A stretch of DNA of 64,000 bases from Bacillus sp. FSL H8-0547 (lineage in GTDB: Bacteria > Bacillota > Bacilli > Bacillales > Bacillaceae), in the NCBI GenBank assembly GCA_038002745.1, contig JBBODD010000001.1:3534001-3598000 (forward strand), written 5' to 3'. A program made the position numbers and the translations under genes. The notes beneath the pieces were generated by a model. It made no database searches. It saw only the letters and a list, made by a program, of their open reading frames with translations, and was not told where the DNA came from. Positions 16,516 to 25,709 of the stretch are shown here, one piece after another (within the stretch, counting starts at the first letter, position 1; each line of letters starts with the position of its first letter).

Positions 16516-16671
16516 TTATTTCCCGGAAGTCTTTGATTTCTGGTCTTTGTTGCGTTTGTTTCCCTTGCTGTTGTCTCCTGAAATGATTTCCTGGCCGAAT
16601 TCTTCCTGGAAGTGTCCTTTTTCAGGGGAGTTGCCGTTTGCGCTGCCTTGTTTGTTGTATTTTTTTGTCAT
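16516..16671 (-). CDS. 51-residue hydrophilic protein
   Basis: ATG preceded by TTTAGGAGGAAAACACA, an excellent ribosome site. 51 polar residues rich in Lys, Asn, Gly and Ser (KGHFQEEFGQEI in the middle). No hydrophobic segment. Composition resembles minor spore proteins, and EEFGQEI weakly recalls gamma-SASP motifs. It lies 12 nt after the DUF3892 gene, likely one operon. Family not recognised. Confidence 0.65.
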   Translation of the reverse strand: MTKKYNKQGSANGNSPEKGHFQEEFGQEIISGDNSKGNKRNKDQKSKTSGK

Positions 16672-16683
16672 TGTGTTTTCCTC

Positions 16684-16911
16684 CTAAAATAGTGGAAGTG
16701 CGTCAAGGTTATTTGCTTTGCTGTTGTCAGGGTTGCTTCGGATGTATGTGCCTCCGCCTTTTCCTTTAAAGGTGCTGACACCTTCAATCTTGCCGCTTCC
16801 TGCTTCAGCAAGCGCCTGTTCGTAGGAAAGAATTCTGCCGCCAGAGGTTTTAAAAGCGGACAGGTCGCCTTCGCTGTTTTTCTGAACAGCAATAAATGTT
16901 TCCTTCTCCAT
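16684..16911 (-). CDS. DUF3892 domain protein
   Basis: 75 residues: FIAVQKNSEGDLSAFKTSGG, SYEQALAEAGSGKIEGVS and GTYIRSNPD are characteristic of DUF3892, a small beta-rich domain of unknown role. AAAGGAGTGCTTACA supports ATG 16911 over the upstream in-frame start at 16929, which overlaps the ribosome site. Co-directional with the 51-residue gene. Confidence 0.78.
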   Translation of the reverse strand: MEKETFIAVQKNSEGDLSAFKTSGGRILSYEQALAEAGSGKIEGVSTFKGKGGGTYIRSNPDNSKANNLDALPLF

Positions 16912-17049
16912 TGTAAGCACTCCTTTCACATGCAGAGAGAGATCTGCTTTTATTAGTCTTTATTCTTTGGTGACTTTTATTCGGCAGAGAGGAATTTGGC
17001 TGATTTCCTAGAAATGTATAAGGAATGCTGATAACTGGAGCTGATTCAA

Positions 17050-17748
17050 GTGGTAAATACATATGACTGGGAAAAAGAAGCAGAAAAGAAGTGGGACGAA
17101 CGGGCTGCATTCTGGAATAAGAGCAGCAAGGATATGTGGGATACCGGAAGCAGGAGCAAGGTTATCCCTTTTTTCAAAAAGTATGTACCAGAAGGATCGA
17201 CTGTGATCGATATCGGCTGCGGGGACGGATATGGGTCGTTCCTTTTAATGCAGGAGGGCATGAAGGTGACAGGAGCTGATTTGTCCCCTGAAATGATCAG
17301 GCTTGCAAAGCAGCATGAAAAAGAAGGCAGGCTTGTCTTCGAACAGGCAAACATCATGTCGCTGCCATTCAGTGACGGACAGGCCGATGCGCTGCTGACG
17401 ATTAATTGTCTTGAATGGACAGCAGATCCGCTTGCCGGATTACAGGAATTAAAGAGGGTCGTTAAAAAGGAAGGCTATTTGTGCATTGCGGTTCTTGGAC
17501 CGACAGCGCATCCGAGAGAAAACAGCTACGAGAGGCTATATGGAAAAGATGTCATCTGCAACACTATGATGCCGTGGGAATTTGAAAGGCTGGCGCTTGA
17601 AAATGGCTGGGAATTGATTGACAGTCAGGGTGTATACAAACGGGGAGTGACAGAGGATATGGTCCATAAACTTTCTGCGGAATTAAAGCAGTCACTTTCA
17701 TTTTTATGGCTGTTTATGCTTCAGAAAAAGGGAGAGGATAAGCGATGA
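17050..17748 (+). CDS. Class I SAM-dependent methyltransferase
   Basis: 232 residues; VIDIGCGDGYGS (about 53-64) is motif I for S-adenosylmethionine, ADLSPEMIRLA motif II, and the LLTINCLEWTADP region follows. UbiE/Methyltransf_11-like; acceptor unknown. GTG start with GGAG ten bases upstream. Its stop overlaps the AIM24 gene by 4 nt, so the two are coupled. Confidence 0.85.
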   Translation: MVNTYDWEKEAEKKWDERAAFWNKSSKDMWDTGSRSKVIPFFKKYVPEGSTVIDIGCGDGYGSFLLMQEGMKVTGADLSPEMIRLAKQHEKEGRLVFEQANIMSLPFSDGQADALLTINCLEWTADPLAGLQELKRVVKKEGYLCIAVLGPTAHPRENSYERLYGKDVICNTMMPWEFERLALENGWELIDSQGVYKRGVTEDMVHKLSAELKQSLSFLWLFMLQKKGEDKR

Positions 17749-18443
17749 ACAGATACAGCATTCAAGAATTTGTGGAGAAAACAGAGCAGCAGGACAAAGG
17801 GCAGGGACTGTTCGAGCTTGAGACGGAGAGGCTGCTTGAGATCAATTTGAATGGCCAAGTCTGGACAAAAGCCGGAGCAATGGTCTCCTACCGCGGTCAG
17901 ATCAAATATGAACGTGAAGGAATTCTTGAGCACGGCCTTGGGAAAATGTTTAAAAAGGCGCTTACAGGCGAGGGCACGGCTCTTATGAAAGCGACTGGAG
18001 CAGGAAAGCTGTATGTAGCTGACCAGGGAAAAAAGATTTCCATTATAAATCTGCAGGGAGAATCCATTTTTGTGAACGGCAATGACCTGCTTGCGTTTGA
18101 ACCTTCCATCTCATGGGATATCAAAATGATGAGGAAGATTGCGGGCATGCTTTCAGGGGGACTTTTTAACGTGCGGCTTGAAGGCAGGGGAATGCTTGCG
18201 ATTACCTCTCACTATGAACCGCTGACACTGATTGTCAAGCCGGGTGATCCGGTTTATACCGACCCGAATGCAACTGTCGCCTGGTCAGGGAGTTTGACTC
18301 CGGAGTTCGTTACCGATATCTCGCTGAAAACCTTATTCGGTAGAGGAAGCGGAGAGTCTATACAGATGAAGTTCGAAGGAGAAGGCTTTGTTGTGGTTCA
18401 GCCATTTGAAGAGGTCTATTACAGTCAAACGACATCAGGCTGA
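17745..18443 (+). CDS. AIM24 family protein
   Basis: 232 residues, strand-rich, with GQVWTKAGAMVSYRG, TGAGKLYVADQG, SISWDIKMMRK and GFVVVQPFEEV. AIM24/TRAP-like proteins fold as beta-barrel trimers; bacterial roles are unclear. Coupled to the preceding methyltransferase and followed by a strong terminator. Confidence 0.85.
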   Translation: MNRYSIQEFVEKTEQQDKGQGLFELETERLLEINLNGQVWTKAGAMVSYRGQIKYEREGILEHGLGKMFKKALTGEGTALMKATGAGKLYVADQGKKISIINLQGESIFVNGNDLLAFEPSISWDIKMMRKIAGMLSGGLFNVRLEGRGMLAITSHYEPLTLIVKPGDPVYTDPNATVAWSGSLTPEFVTDISLKTLFGRGSGESIQMKFEGEGFVVVQPFEEVYYSQTTSG

Positions 18444-18463
18444 CGCGGCCAAAATAATATAAA

Positions 18464-18491
18464 ACAAACCCCCGGAATTCCGGGGGTTTTA
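18464..18491. terminator. Bidirectional terminator
   Basis: AACCCCCGGAATTCCGGGGG begins a perfect palindrome between convergent genes. Confidence 0.9.
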
Positions 18492-19499
18492 TCATGCGTC
18501 GAGACCTGCCGCCCCTGAGGAGTTCTGGGGAAGGAGGGTTTTATGCAGCTTTCCTGTCTGATGAATCCACCCTGTTTGTGATGAGAGGATCGCTCCGTTC
18601 CGGGCCAACAGGCAGACAGCCATGTAGGGATAATGATTTTTCGTCCGGAAACGGAGGTCAAAAAAGCGGACTTCATATCCGGATGGATTAGGAATGACAA
18701 TACTGTGCACATGTTTTGAGTTTTTCAGGAAGTGCTGCACGTTTTGATCTTTTTCAGCAGCTGATATAAGCTCATGCTTTGTTTTTTCGAACGAATGAAC
18801 CGGCCTGACCTGACCTGAGCGCAGTTCACCTGAGGTAAAGCCTGTTTCTGTTTCGGACACAAATTGCCATACTGACCAGCGGATTGTAGGGACGACAGTC
18901 AAAACAGAAGACTCACGGAGTTCGCTTCTGATTCGTGCAAGAGCCCTTCTGGAACTGAAGAATCGTTCAATGACATAAACAAATATGATTGTGTAAATAA
19001 CAGAAAAAGTAAGACCAGGGCTCTCTCCAGCGGCCCATAATGAAAAGCCGGCAATATGCAAAAAGACAATCAGCGGGTCAAACAGCGGGATGAAATTCAG
19101 AGACAGCCATCTTTTTGTGAATGGCCGTGCTGCCTGAGTGCCGTATGCGTTAAAAAGATCAAATAAGACGTGAACCAGCACCGCAGCGAACGTCCAGCCG
19201 GCAAGGTGCATCCAGTCCTGCCCCGATAAGGAAGGTGAAAAAATGAGAATAATGGCAGTGAGCAGAAAACTCCAAATAAACCATGCGGGCACAGAGTGAG
19301 ATAACCCGCGGTGATGCTCGGTGTACATTCCTTTACCTTTAAAAACTCTGACCGCGTAATCAAAATCCGGTGCATTTGATCCAAGAACGGTGCCGGCCAT
19401 TACAGCCGCAGCAAGTTCGGGATTCTGTCCGACAGCAGGGTCGATGTATGCGAGTCCTGCAAGGCCGAAACCCATGATGATGTGCGTGCTTGTATCCAT
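18492..19499 (-). CDS. Membrane metal-dependent hydrolase, YfhP-like
   Basis: 335 residues. N-terminal DTSTHIIMGFGLAGLA, then SNAPDFDY, HHRGLSHSVPAWF and FDLFNAYGT carry the His/Asp positions of the YdjM/YfhP family, with four to five membrane spans; the C-terminal 130 residues are soluble. ATG 19499 is chosen because CCGGAGG lies 7-8 nt upstream; the longer frame begins at 19532 without a site. Substrate unknown. It follows ugtP by 43 nt on the same strand. Confidence 0.82.
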   Translation of the reverse strand: MDTSTHIIMGFGLAGLAYIDPAVGQNPELAAAVMAGTVLGSNAPDFDYAVRVFKGKGMYTEHHRGLSHSVPAWFIWSFLLTAIILIFSPSLSGQDWMHLAGWTFAAVLVHVLFDLFNAYGTQAARPFTKRWLSLNFIPLFDPLIVFLHIAGFSLWAAGESPGLTFSVIYTIIFVYVIERFFSSRRALARIRSELRESSVLTVVPTIRWSVWQFVSETETGFTSGELRSGQVRPVHSFEKTKHELISAAEKDQNVQHFLKNSKHVHSIVIPNPSGYEVRFFDLRFRTKNHYPYMAVCLLARNGAILSSQTGWIHQTGKLHKTLLPQNSSGAAGLDA

Positions 19500-19542
19500 T
19501 TTTTTAGCCTCCGGGGGTGTATTCCCCTTCATCCGGAAGGTC

Positions 19543-20688
19543 TTATTGAGCCTTAATAAATTTGTTCTCTTTAAAAAGAGAAGCTTCTCTGAGTATATCT
19601 TCCATAATGGTTAAGGATGAGTTCGGATGGTGCAGACGCTTTATGTTGCGTTTCATTCTCTTAAGTTTCTTGTCGTCTTTCAACAGGCTGCTGACAGTTT
19701 CATACACTTCTTCTGAGCGGTTGACTACAACAGCTGCCTCGTTTTCTTCAAAAAAGAGTGCATTTTCCTTTTCCTGTCCGGGAACAGGTTTGAAAAGAAT
19801 AACGGGAACACCGACAGCTGCGGCCTCGCTTAACGTGATTCCGCCTGGTTTTGTTACCATGCAGGATGCGACTCTGAACAGCTCATCGACCCTTTCGACG
19901 TAGCCAAGAAGCTTTAGGTTTCTTACATTTTTGCCGGTTATCGTTTCAAGGTTTTCTTTCAAAACCGCATTGTTTCCGCAAACGACGACCGTCTGCAGAT
20001 CCTGGTCTTCAAGAAACGACTCGCACAGTTCTTTTACGTTTTTAAGAACACCGTGGGCGCCTGCCATGACAAGCAGAATTTTTTTATTGGGGTCAAGCCC
20101 GTATTTGCGGCAGATTTCATTTTTATCAAGATTTTCTTCAAACACGGAACGGATCGGGATGCCTGTCACCTTGACGGAAGCAGGATGAATGCCGAGGCTC
20201 ATGACCTTTTCTTTCACCCGTTTGCTTGCCACATAATATTTATCGATGTTCTGGTGAACCCAGATTTTGTGAAGGCAGAAGTCAGTGAGCACATTAAAGG
20301 TTGGTATAATATGGCCAGTGCGTCTTCTGTACTCAGGCACGACGATAATCGGGAATGTATTGATGATCAGGTCGGGCTGCTCTTTTTCAATCAGTTCAAA
20401 AAGCCGTTTATTTCCGAGCTTGAAGTACAGCGTCAGCAGTTTCTTGTTGTAAATTTTATCGACGCCGTAATAAAACATACGGTAAAACTGTTTGCCGATT
20501 GTGAAGCTTTTTAAATAAAGGTATTGGGTGATTTCTGTAAAAACAGGGTTCGATTCAGCGTACAGATCAGAAACAACCACTTCCTCAATTCCCATGTCCT
20601 TGCATTGCTTAACAAGTGTTTTTGAGACTTGAACATGTCCGTTCCCGTATTTTGCGGTTAAAATTAACACTTTCGGTTTTTTTAACAA
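19543..20688 (-). CDS. ugtP: Processive diacylglycerol beta-glucosyltransferase UgtP
   Basis: 381 residues, near the 382 of B. subtilis UgtP. ILTAKYGNGHVQVSKTL, YLYLKSFTIGKQFYRMFYYG and TKPGGITLSEAAAVGVP match the MGDG synthase-type GT28 family. It adds glucose from UDP-glucose to diacylglycerol, giving the glycolipid anchor of lipoteichoic acid, and in B. subtilis links nutrient state to cell size by inhibiting FtsZ. TTG 20688 is preferred: GAGGTGA lies 5 nt upstream, and the longer ATG at 20712 has no site. Two small hairpins occur in the leader. Confidence 0.95.
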   Translation of the reverse strand: MLKKPKVLILTAKYGNGHVQVSKTLVKQCKDMGIEEVVVSDLYAESNPVFTEITQYLYLKSFTIGKQFYRMFYYGVDKIYNKKLLTLYFKLGNKRLFELIEKEQPDLIINTFPIIVVPEYRRRTGHIIPTFNVLTDFCLHKIWVHQNIDKYYVASKRVKEKVMSLGIHPASVKVTGIPIRSVFEENLDKNEICRKYGLDPNKKILLVMAGAHGVLKNVKELCESFLEDQDLQTVVVCGNNAVLKENLETITGKNVRNLKLLGYVERVDELFRVASCMVTKPGGITLSEAAAVGVPVILFKPVPGQEKENALFFEENEAAVVVNRSEEVYETVSSLLKDDKKLKRMKRNIKRLHHPNSSLTIMEDILREASLFKENKFIKAQ

Positions 20689-20715
20689 TGCATTCACCTC
20701 AACTATAATCATAAA

Positions 20716-20744
20716 CAGGACGCTTATGTCCTGCTTTTAAAAGC
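20716..20744 (-). other. Paired hairpins in ugtP leader
   Basis: CAGGAC (20716-20721) and GTCCTG (20728-20733) form one stem; GCTTTTAAAAGC (20733-20744) is a perfect palindrome. Together they lie 28-56 nt before the ugtP start. They could affect mRNA stability or ribosome access. The rest of the gap to 20894 is AT-rich without clear features. Confidence 0.4.
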
Positions 20745-20894
20745 GTATCACAGGAATATTTACAAAATATAAAGATTAGATAAAAATTAAATTAAATTCA
20801 CCTTAATTTTAACAAATAAAGCCAATTCGTGTGATGTTTTTTTTCCATTGCTAAGGAATAAAAGGCTGTGGATAACATAACAAAGTTATCATCG

Positions 20895-21011
20895 GCAAGC
20901 TCCAGCGCCTAGATCCTCTGTCAGAACAAATCCGTCAAAAAAGGCAGGAACCGGACTTTTCCGACGGATTCTTATCTGCCTATCGGAGCGGGCCTTGGAG
21001 CTTGCGCTTTT
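20895..21011 (-). repeat. Dispersed hairpin element, copy 3
   Basis: Same orientation as copy 2. Its ends GCAAGCTCCA and TGGAGCTTGC are perfectly complementary although their sequence differs from copy 1, so pairing of the ends is kept. Lies between metA and ugtP. Confidence 0.85.
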
Positions 21012-21019
21012 GTTCTTTC

Positions 21020-21928
21020 TCATTCCCACTCGTAAGGCGTTTCCTGATACACGCAGTAGTTCAGCCAGTTCGCAAAAAGGAGATGGGCATGGGATTTCCA
21101 CTTTTGAACAGGTTTTTCAGACGGATCGTTATTTGGAAAATAAGAGGCCGGAACTCCCGTCTGGAGTCCTTTAGCCCGGTCCCGCTCATATTCCTGTTTC
21201 AGGGTTAGGAGATCATATTCCGGGTGGCCGGTCAAAAAGACGTGCTTTGCATCCTTTGACGCTACAAGACATACGCCTGCTTCTTTCGATTCGCTTATAA
21301 TGTCTAGTTCTTCAACTGCCGCAATATCTTGTCTCTTTATATCCGTATGCCGGGAATGCGGCACATAGTAGTGATCATCGAATCCGCGGACAATTTTTAC
21401 AGAATCATTACAAATGACATGTTCAAATACACCGAAGCATTTTTCTTCCAGACTATATTTATTTACGCCGTAGTGATAGTAAAGTCCTGCCTGAGCACCC
21501 CAGCATATATGAAGAGTGGACGTGACATGCTTGTTTGTCCATTCAAAGATTTCCTTCAGTTCGTCCCAGTAGGAAACCTCTTCAAAAGGAAGGTGCTCGA
21601 TCGGGGCGCCTGTTACAATCATTCCGTCAAACTTTTTGTGGCGGATCTTTGAAAAAGTCGTGTAAAACTGCTGCAGATGCTCTTCCTTCGTTGTTTTGGA
21701 TGTATGGGTTTCAGGCCTCATAAATGTAATGTTCAGCTGAAGAGGGGAATTTCCGAGAAGCCTCAGCAGCTGTACTTCTGTTTTCTGTTTTTCGGGCATA
21801 ATATTCAGGATCACAATGTTCAGCGGTCTGATATCCTGCTGATACGCTCGCTTATCGTCCATGACGAAGATGTTTTCTTTTTCAAGAATTTCTTTTGCGG
21901 GAAGGTCAGATGGAATATTTATAGGCAT
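21020..21928 (-). CDS. metA: Homoserine O-acyltransferase MetA, predicted acetyl-CoA type
   Basis: 302 residues with exact family numbering: Cys142 ([10 protein letters not shown]), His235 and Glu237 (LTGHPEYD) form the catalytic set. Residue 111 is Glu ([12 protein letters not shown]); in this family Glu111 gives acetyl-CoA preference and Gly111 succinyl-CoA, so homoserine O-acetyltransferase activity is predicted. This is the first committed step of methionine synthesis. No S-box riboswitch was found in the short upstream region. Confidence 0.95.
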   Translation of the reverse strand: MPINIPSDLPAKEILEKENIFVMDDKRAYQQDIRPLNIVILNIMPEKQKTEVQLLRLLGNSPLQLNITFMRPETHTSKTTKEEHLQQFYTTFSKIRHKKFDGMIVTGAPIEHLPFEEVSYWDELKEIFEWTNKHVTSTLHICWGAQAGLYYHYGVNKYSLEEKCFGVFEHVICNDSVKIVRGFDDHYYVPHSRHTDIKRQDIAAVEELDIISESKEAGVCLVASKDAKHVFLTGHPEYDLLTLKQEYERDRAKGLQTGVPASYFPNNDPSEKPVQKWKSHAHLLFANWLNYCVYQETPYEWE

Positions 21929-22058
21929 GAATGAACCTCAACTTTCTGTACATTTCAGAGTTTTCTCTATTATAGAAAGTTTGGAATAATAATTCAATTT
22001 GCTTTTGTGTTACAATTGTGCGTGAAATCAATCTATTAAGCAGAAAGTAGGGCGCTGT

Positions 22059-23744
22059 GTGCTAAAAATGAAACATAAATCAGACATCGAAATCGCTCAG
22101 GAAGCTGCGATAAAACCAATACAGGAAATTGCGGGAAAACTTGATATTTTAGAAGATGAACTGGAGCAATACGGAAAATATAAAGCGAAACTGTCACTTG
22201 ACCTTCTTAAAAGAAAGCAGGATGCTCCGGACGGGAAAATCATCCTTGTTACCGCCATTAATCCGACACCTGCCGGAGAAGGCAAATCGACGGTAACAGT
22301 GGGCCTTGGCCAGGCGCTGAATCTGCTTGGGAAAAAAGCAGTTATTGCCATGAGAGAGCCTTCACTCGGTCCGACGATGGGAATTAAGGGGGGAGCTGCA
22401 GGCGGGGGCTATTCACAAGTAATTCCGATGGAGGACATCAACCTGCATTTCACTGGAGACCTTCATGCCATTACAACGGCAAACAATGCTTTGTCAGCTT
22501 TACTTGACAATCATATTCATCAGGGAAATGAAAAAGGGATTGATCCAAGAAGGATTACGTGGAAGCGGGTCATGGATTTGAATGACCGGGCACTCCGAAA
22601 TGTCATTGTCGGGCTTGGAGGCCCTGTTAACGGAACTCCGAGAGAAGATCATTTTGACATAACGGTCGCATCGGAAATTATGGCCATTCTCTGTCTTGCA
22701 TCAGGCCTTGGCGATTTAAAGAAAAGACTTGCTGAGATCGTTGTAGGATTTACATACAGCAAGGAGCCGGTCACAGTCGGAGAGCTTGGATTCGAGGGAG
22801 CGCTTGCGCTCTTGCTGAAAGACGCCCTGAAGCCTAACCTCGTTCAGACGCTTGAACATACGCCCGCGATCATTCACGGCGGCCCGTTTGCAAATATCGC
22901 CCACGGCTGCAACAGCCTTCTCGGAACAAAAATGGCTGCCAAGCTTGGCGATTATGTTGTAACAGAAGCTGGATTTGGAGCAGATCTCGGCGCAGAGAAG
23001 TTTCTCCACATTAAAACACGGGCAGGAGGATTTGAACCTGCCGCAGTAGTCATCGTAGCGACCGTCCGGGCTCTTAAAATGCACGGCGGAGTAAATAAGG
23101 ACCAGCTTCAGGAGCCTGATAAAGAAGCGATGCTTGCAGGAGCATCGAATCTTGCAAAACATATTGAATCCATCCAGCAGTTTGGGCTGCCATATACGGT
23201 TGCCATTAACCGTTTTACATCCGATGCCGATGAAGAAATCGATGCGCTCCTTACCTGGTGCGCAGACCATTCCCATCCTGCAGCTCTTTCCGAAGTATGG
23301 GAAAAAGGCGGCGCAGGGGGAATTGAACTTGCTGAAAAAGTCATTCAGACGATTGCAGAAAACAAAAATCAGTTTTCGCATTTGTATGAGCTTGCCGACA
23401 GTATTGAAGCCAAAGTTGAAAAAGTGGCAAAAACCGTTTACGGGGCAAAAGCGGTGGAATTTTCGTCAAAAGCCAAAAAGCAGCTTAAGGAGTTTGACGG
23501 GTACGGCTGGTCCCATCTCCCTGTTTGTATGGCAAAAACCCAGTATTCACTTTCTGATCAGCCTGAACTGATCGGAAGGCCGGAAGATTTCACGCTTACG
23601 ATTAGAGAGCTGAAGCCTTCAATTGGAGCGGGGTTCATCGTATGCTTAACAGGGGATATTATGACAATGCCCGGACTCCCGAAAAAGCCTGCGGCACTCG
23701 GCATGTCGGTAGATGCAGACGGGAAAGCGGCAGGGCTGTTCTGA
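22059..23744 (+). CDS. fhs: Formate-tetrahydrofolate ligase
   Basis: 561 residues. [18 protein letters not shown] is the ATP-binding P-loop; [21 protein letters not shown] and ETDLGAEKF-like [14 protein letters not shown] segments are diagnostic. It makes 10-formyl-THF from formate, ATP and THF. GTG 22059 has AGGG at suitable spacing; ATG 22068 is an alternative. The next gene starts within the stop (TGATG). Confidence 0.96.
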   Translation: MLKMKHKSDIEIAQEAAIKPIQEIAGKLDILEDELEQYGKYKAKLSLDLLKRKQDAPDGKIILVTAINPTPAGEGKSTVTVGLGQALNLLGKKAVIAMREPSLGPTMGIKGGAAGGGYSQVIPMEDINLHFTGDLHAITTANNALSALLDNHIHQGNEKGIDPRRITWKRVMDLNDRALRNVIVGLGGPVNGTPREDHFDITVASEIMAILCLASGLGDLKKRLAEIVVGFTYSKEPVTVGELGFEGALALLLKDALKPNLVQTLEHTPAIIHGGPFANIAHGCNSLLGTKMAAKLGDYVVTEAGFGADLGAEKFLHIKTRAGGFEPAAVVIVATVRALKMHGGVNKDQLQEPDKEAMLAGASNLAKHIESIQQFGLPYTVAINRFTSDADEEIDALLTWCADHSHPAALSEVWEKGGAGGIELAEKVIQTIAENKNQFSHLYELADSIEAKVEKVAKTVYGAKAVEFSSKAKKQLKEFDGYGWSHLPVCMAKTQYSLSDQPELIGRPEDFTLTIRELKPSIGAGFIVCLTGDIMTMPGLPKKPAALGMSVDADGKAAGLF

Positions 23745-24244
23745 TGTTTGATCCGACTGCATTTGATAACTTAAAAACGGTTCTTGAAGGTGCTGTTTAC
23801 GACGCGGATCTTGACGGCAGCATTTCAGTCACAGGCAGAAAGGATCTTGTAGACCTTGCGGCGATGTCAAGGGTGTATGAGATTCAATTTCAGCTGAAAG
23901 AATCAAAGGGTGCAGCTGCGGTATTCAGGCTCGCCATGAGCCTCCCGGAGCTTTCTGGGGAGCTGATGAAAACCAATGATGTACATTCGTGCGAGATTGG
24001 CCTCACTTTTCATGAAACAGCAGCAGAAGAGTATACGTTTGCTAAACGAATGATTGAAGAAGACTGGGGGGTCAACTTTAAAGTGCGTCATCAGGTGATG
24101 TATGATGTACCGTTTAAAGAGTACAGCCATGCTTATCACGTTCAGTTCGGGCGGAGCATAAGCGAGGATCATGTGGATGATCTGATGGCAATGACAGAGC
24201 ATGCTATCACAACCCTCGAAAAAATAGTTGAAGGAGGAAGTTGA
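23744..24244 (+). CDS. Conserved protein of unknown function
   Basis: 166 residues of mixed alpha/beta sequence. TVLEGAVYDADLDGSISV near the N-terminus and a C-terminal helix (EDHVDDLMAMTEHAITTLEK). One-base overlap with the fhs stop indicates translational coupling; the upstream frame extends into fhs but lacks a ribosome site. No catalytic motif or membrane segment recognised. Followed 2 nt later by bsaA, so an fhs-unknown-bsaA transcript is likely. Confidence 0.72.
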   Translation: MFDPTAFDNLKTVLEGAVYDADLDGSISVTGRKDLVDLAAMSRVYEIQFQLKESKGAAAVFRLAMSLPELSGELMKTNDVHSCEIGLTFHETAAEEYTFAKRMIEEDWGVNFKVRHQVMYDVPFKEYSHAYHVQFGRSISEDHVDDLMAMTEHAITTLEKIVEGGS

Positions 24245-24246
24245 TT

Positions 24247-24729
24247 TTGAGTATTTATGATCTTCATGTAAAAACAATTGGCGGCGATGATAAATCAATG
24301 GATGCATTCCGCGGAAAAGTGCTTGTGATTGTGAATACGGCGAGCAAATGCGGATTCACTCCGCAGTACAAAGCGCTGCAGGAACTTTACGAACGGTATC
24401 AGCCGGAGGGGCTTGAAATCCTTGGCTTTCCGTGCAATCAGTTTATGAGCCAGGAACCTGGGACAGAAGAAGACATTAAAAGCTTTTGCGAATTGAACTA
24501 TGGCGTTTCTTTTCCAATGTTCGCTAAAGTCGATGTAAATGGCCCGAAGGCTCATCCGCTGTTTACCCATCTGACAAATGAAGCACCGGGCCTGCTCGGT
24601 TCAAAGGCTGTGAAATGGAATTTTACTAAGTTTCTCGTAGATCGTAACGGAAAAGCTGTTGAACGCTTTTCTCCCAATACAGACCCAAAAGAAATGGAAG
24701 AAACGATTCAGAAGCTGCTGCAGCAGTAA
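24247..24729 (+). CDS. bsaA: Glutathione peroxidase-type thiol peroxidase BsaA
   Basis: 160 residues, the length of B. subtilis BsaA. Peroxidatic Cys35 in NTASKCGFTPQ, Gln in GFPCNQF and Trp in KWNFTKF form the GPx triad; a further Cys in GFPCNQ suits a thioredoxin-linked mechanism. Reduces hydroperoxides. TTG 24247 chosen: AAGGAGG is 9 nt upstream, while TTG 24241 would be too close. Confidence 0.93.
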   Translation: MSIYDLHVKTIGGDDKSMDAFRGKVLVIVNTASKCGFTPQYKALQELYERYQPEGLEILGFPCNQFMSQEPGTEEDIKSFCELNYGVSFPMFAKVDVNGPKAHPLFTHLTNEAPGLLGSKAVKWNFTKFLVDRNGKAVERFSPNTDPKEMEETIQKLLQQ

Positions 24730-24739
24730 ATTCGCCGGA

Positions 24740-24764
24740 AAGAAGCCAATAGAGGCTTCTTTTC
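24740..24764 (+). terminator. Terminator after bsaA
   Basis: AGAAGCC (24741-24747) and GGCTTCT (24754-24760), then T4. Confidence 0.7.
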
Positions 24765-24786
24765 GTTTATAAAGGAGGAATGAGCA

Positions 24787-25650
24787 GTGAAAATCATTGA
24801 TGCCCATATGCACATTTCAGAGATTCAAAGCTTCAGGCAAACAGGGGATGACGTTTCTTTTGTGGATTATTCCCTGAAAGGGCTGCAGAAAGAATATGAA
24901 GATGCCGGAGTTGTAGCTGCCATTGCCATGGGTGTGACAGAAACAGCCGGCGGAGCTTTTCCGGATAAAGCTGCACAAACACCAATGGGAGTCGACCTTG
25001 AAGGAAGTGTGCCCAAGAATTTTTTCGTCTGTCAGGGCATTAATCCGTATAAGCTCAGCGAAGAAAACCTGCTGATGCTCGAGAAATCCCTCCAGCACCA
25101 CCAGACGGCCGGGATTAAAATTTATCTGGGATACTATCCTTTTTATGCCTATGACAAAGTGTACGGACCAGTTTATGAGCTTGCAGAAGCATTCAGCCTT
25201 CCGGTTGTTTTTCATACGGGCGATACCTATTCAGAGAGAAGTCTTCTCAAATACAGCCACCCCCTCACTCTTGATGAAGTGGCAGTGGAACACCGGAATA
25301 TCCAATTCATGATGGCGCATCTCGGAGACCCATGGGTGCTTGATGGTGCTGAGGTCATTAACAAAAACCACAATATGCATGCTGATTTATCCGGACTGCT
25401 TGTCGGAACGGACAAGACCATTGCCGCCAAAAAGAATACGAGGTTCTTTGATCACCTCATTCATGCGCTTTCCTACTGCGATCACTACGACAGACTTTTA
25501 TTTGGGACAGACTGGCCGCTAATAGGAATTAAGCCATACATTGACCTGTTCAGCGAACTGATTCCGGAGGAACATCACGGGCTCTTCTTCTACGATAACG
25601 CCCTGCGTCTATTTCCAAAATTAAATGAGTTTTTAAAAGAGGAATCCTAA
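24787..25650 (+). CDS. Amidohydrolase-2 family metal-dependent hydrolase
   Basis: 287 residues, TIM-barrel. DAHMHI (5-10) holds the first two metal ligands, FHTGD and MAHLG give further His, and FGTDWP the catalytic Asp, as in the ACMSD/amidohydrolase-2 group (decarboxylases and hydrolases). Substrate not deducible. GTG start with AAAGGAGGAATGAGCA upstream. Not part of the conserved B. subtilis order as I know it. Confidence 0.85.
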   Translation: MKIIDAHMHISEIQSFRQTGDDVSFVDYSLKGLQKEYEDAGVVAAIAMGVTETAGGAFPDKAAQTPMGVDLEGSVPKNFFVCQGINPYKLSEENLLMLEKSLQHHQTAGIKIYLGYYPFYAYDKVYGPVYELAEAFSLPVVFHTGDTYSERSLLKYSHPLTLDEVAVEHRNIQFMMAHLGDPWVLDGAEVINKNHNMHADLSGLLVGTDKTIAAKKNTRFFDHLIHALSYCDHYDRLLFGTDWPLIGIKPYIDLFSELIPEEHHGLFFYDNALRLFPKLNEFLKEES

Positions 25651-25709
25651 ACTCTTTCGACTAATACTAAGAATAGGGGTTTGAAAGCTTAAAGAGAAAG
25701 GGGAATACG

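Noticed and set aside
20889-21101. Short reading frames spanning the dispersed repeat copies
   Set aside because: They run from the repeat into neighbouring genes and differ between copies; no ribosome sites.
21929-22058. S-box (SAM) riboswitch for metA
   Set aside because: The upstream space is about 130 nt shared with fhs and lacks the S-box consensus.
23642-23743. Extended N-terminus of the gene after fhs
   Set aside because: The extension lies within fhs, has no ribosome site, and ATG 23744 overlaps the fhs stop in a typical coupling arrangement.
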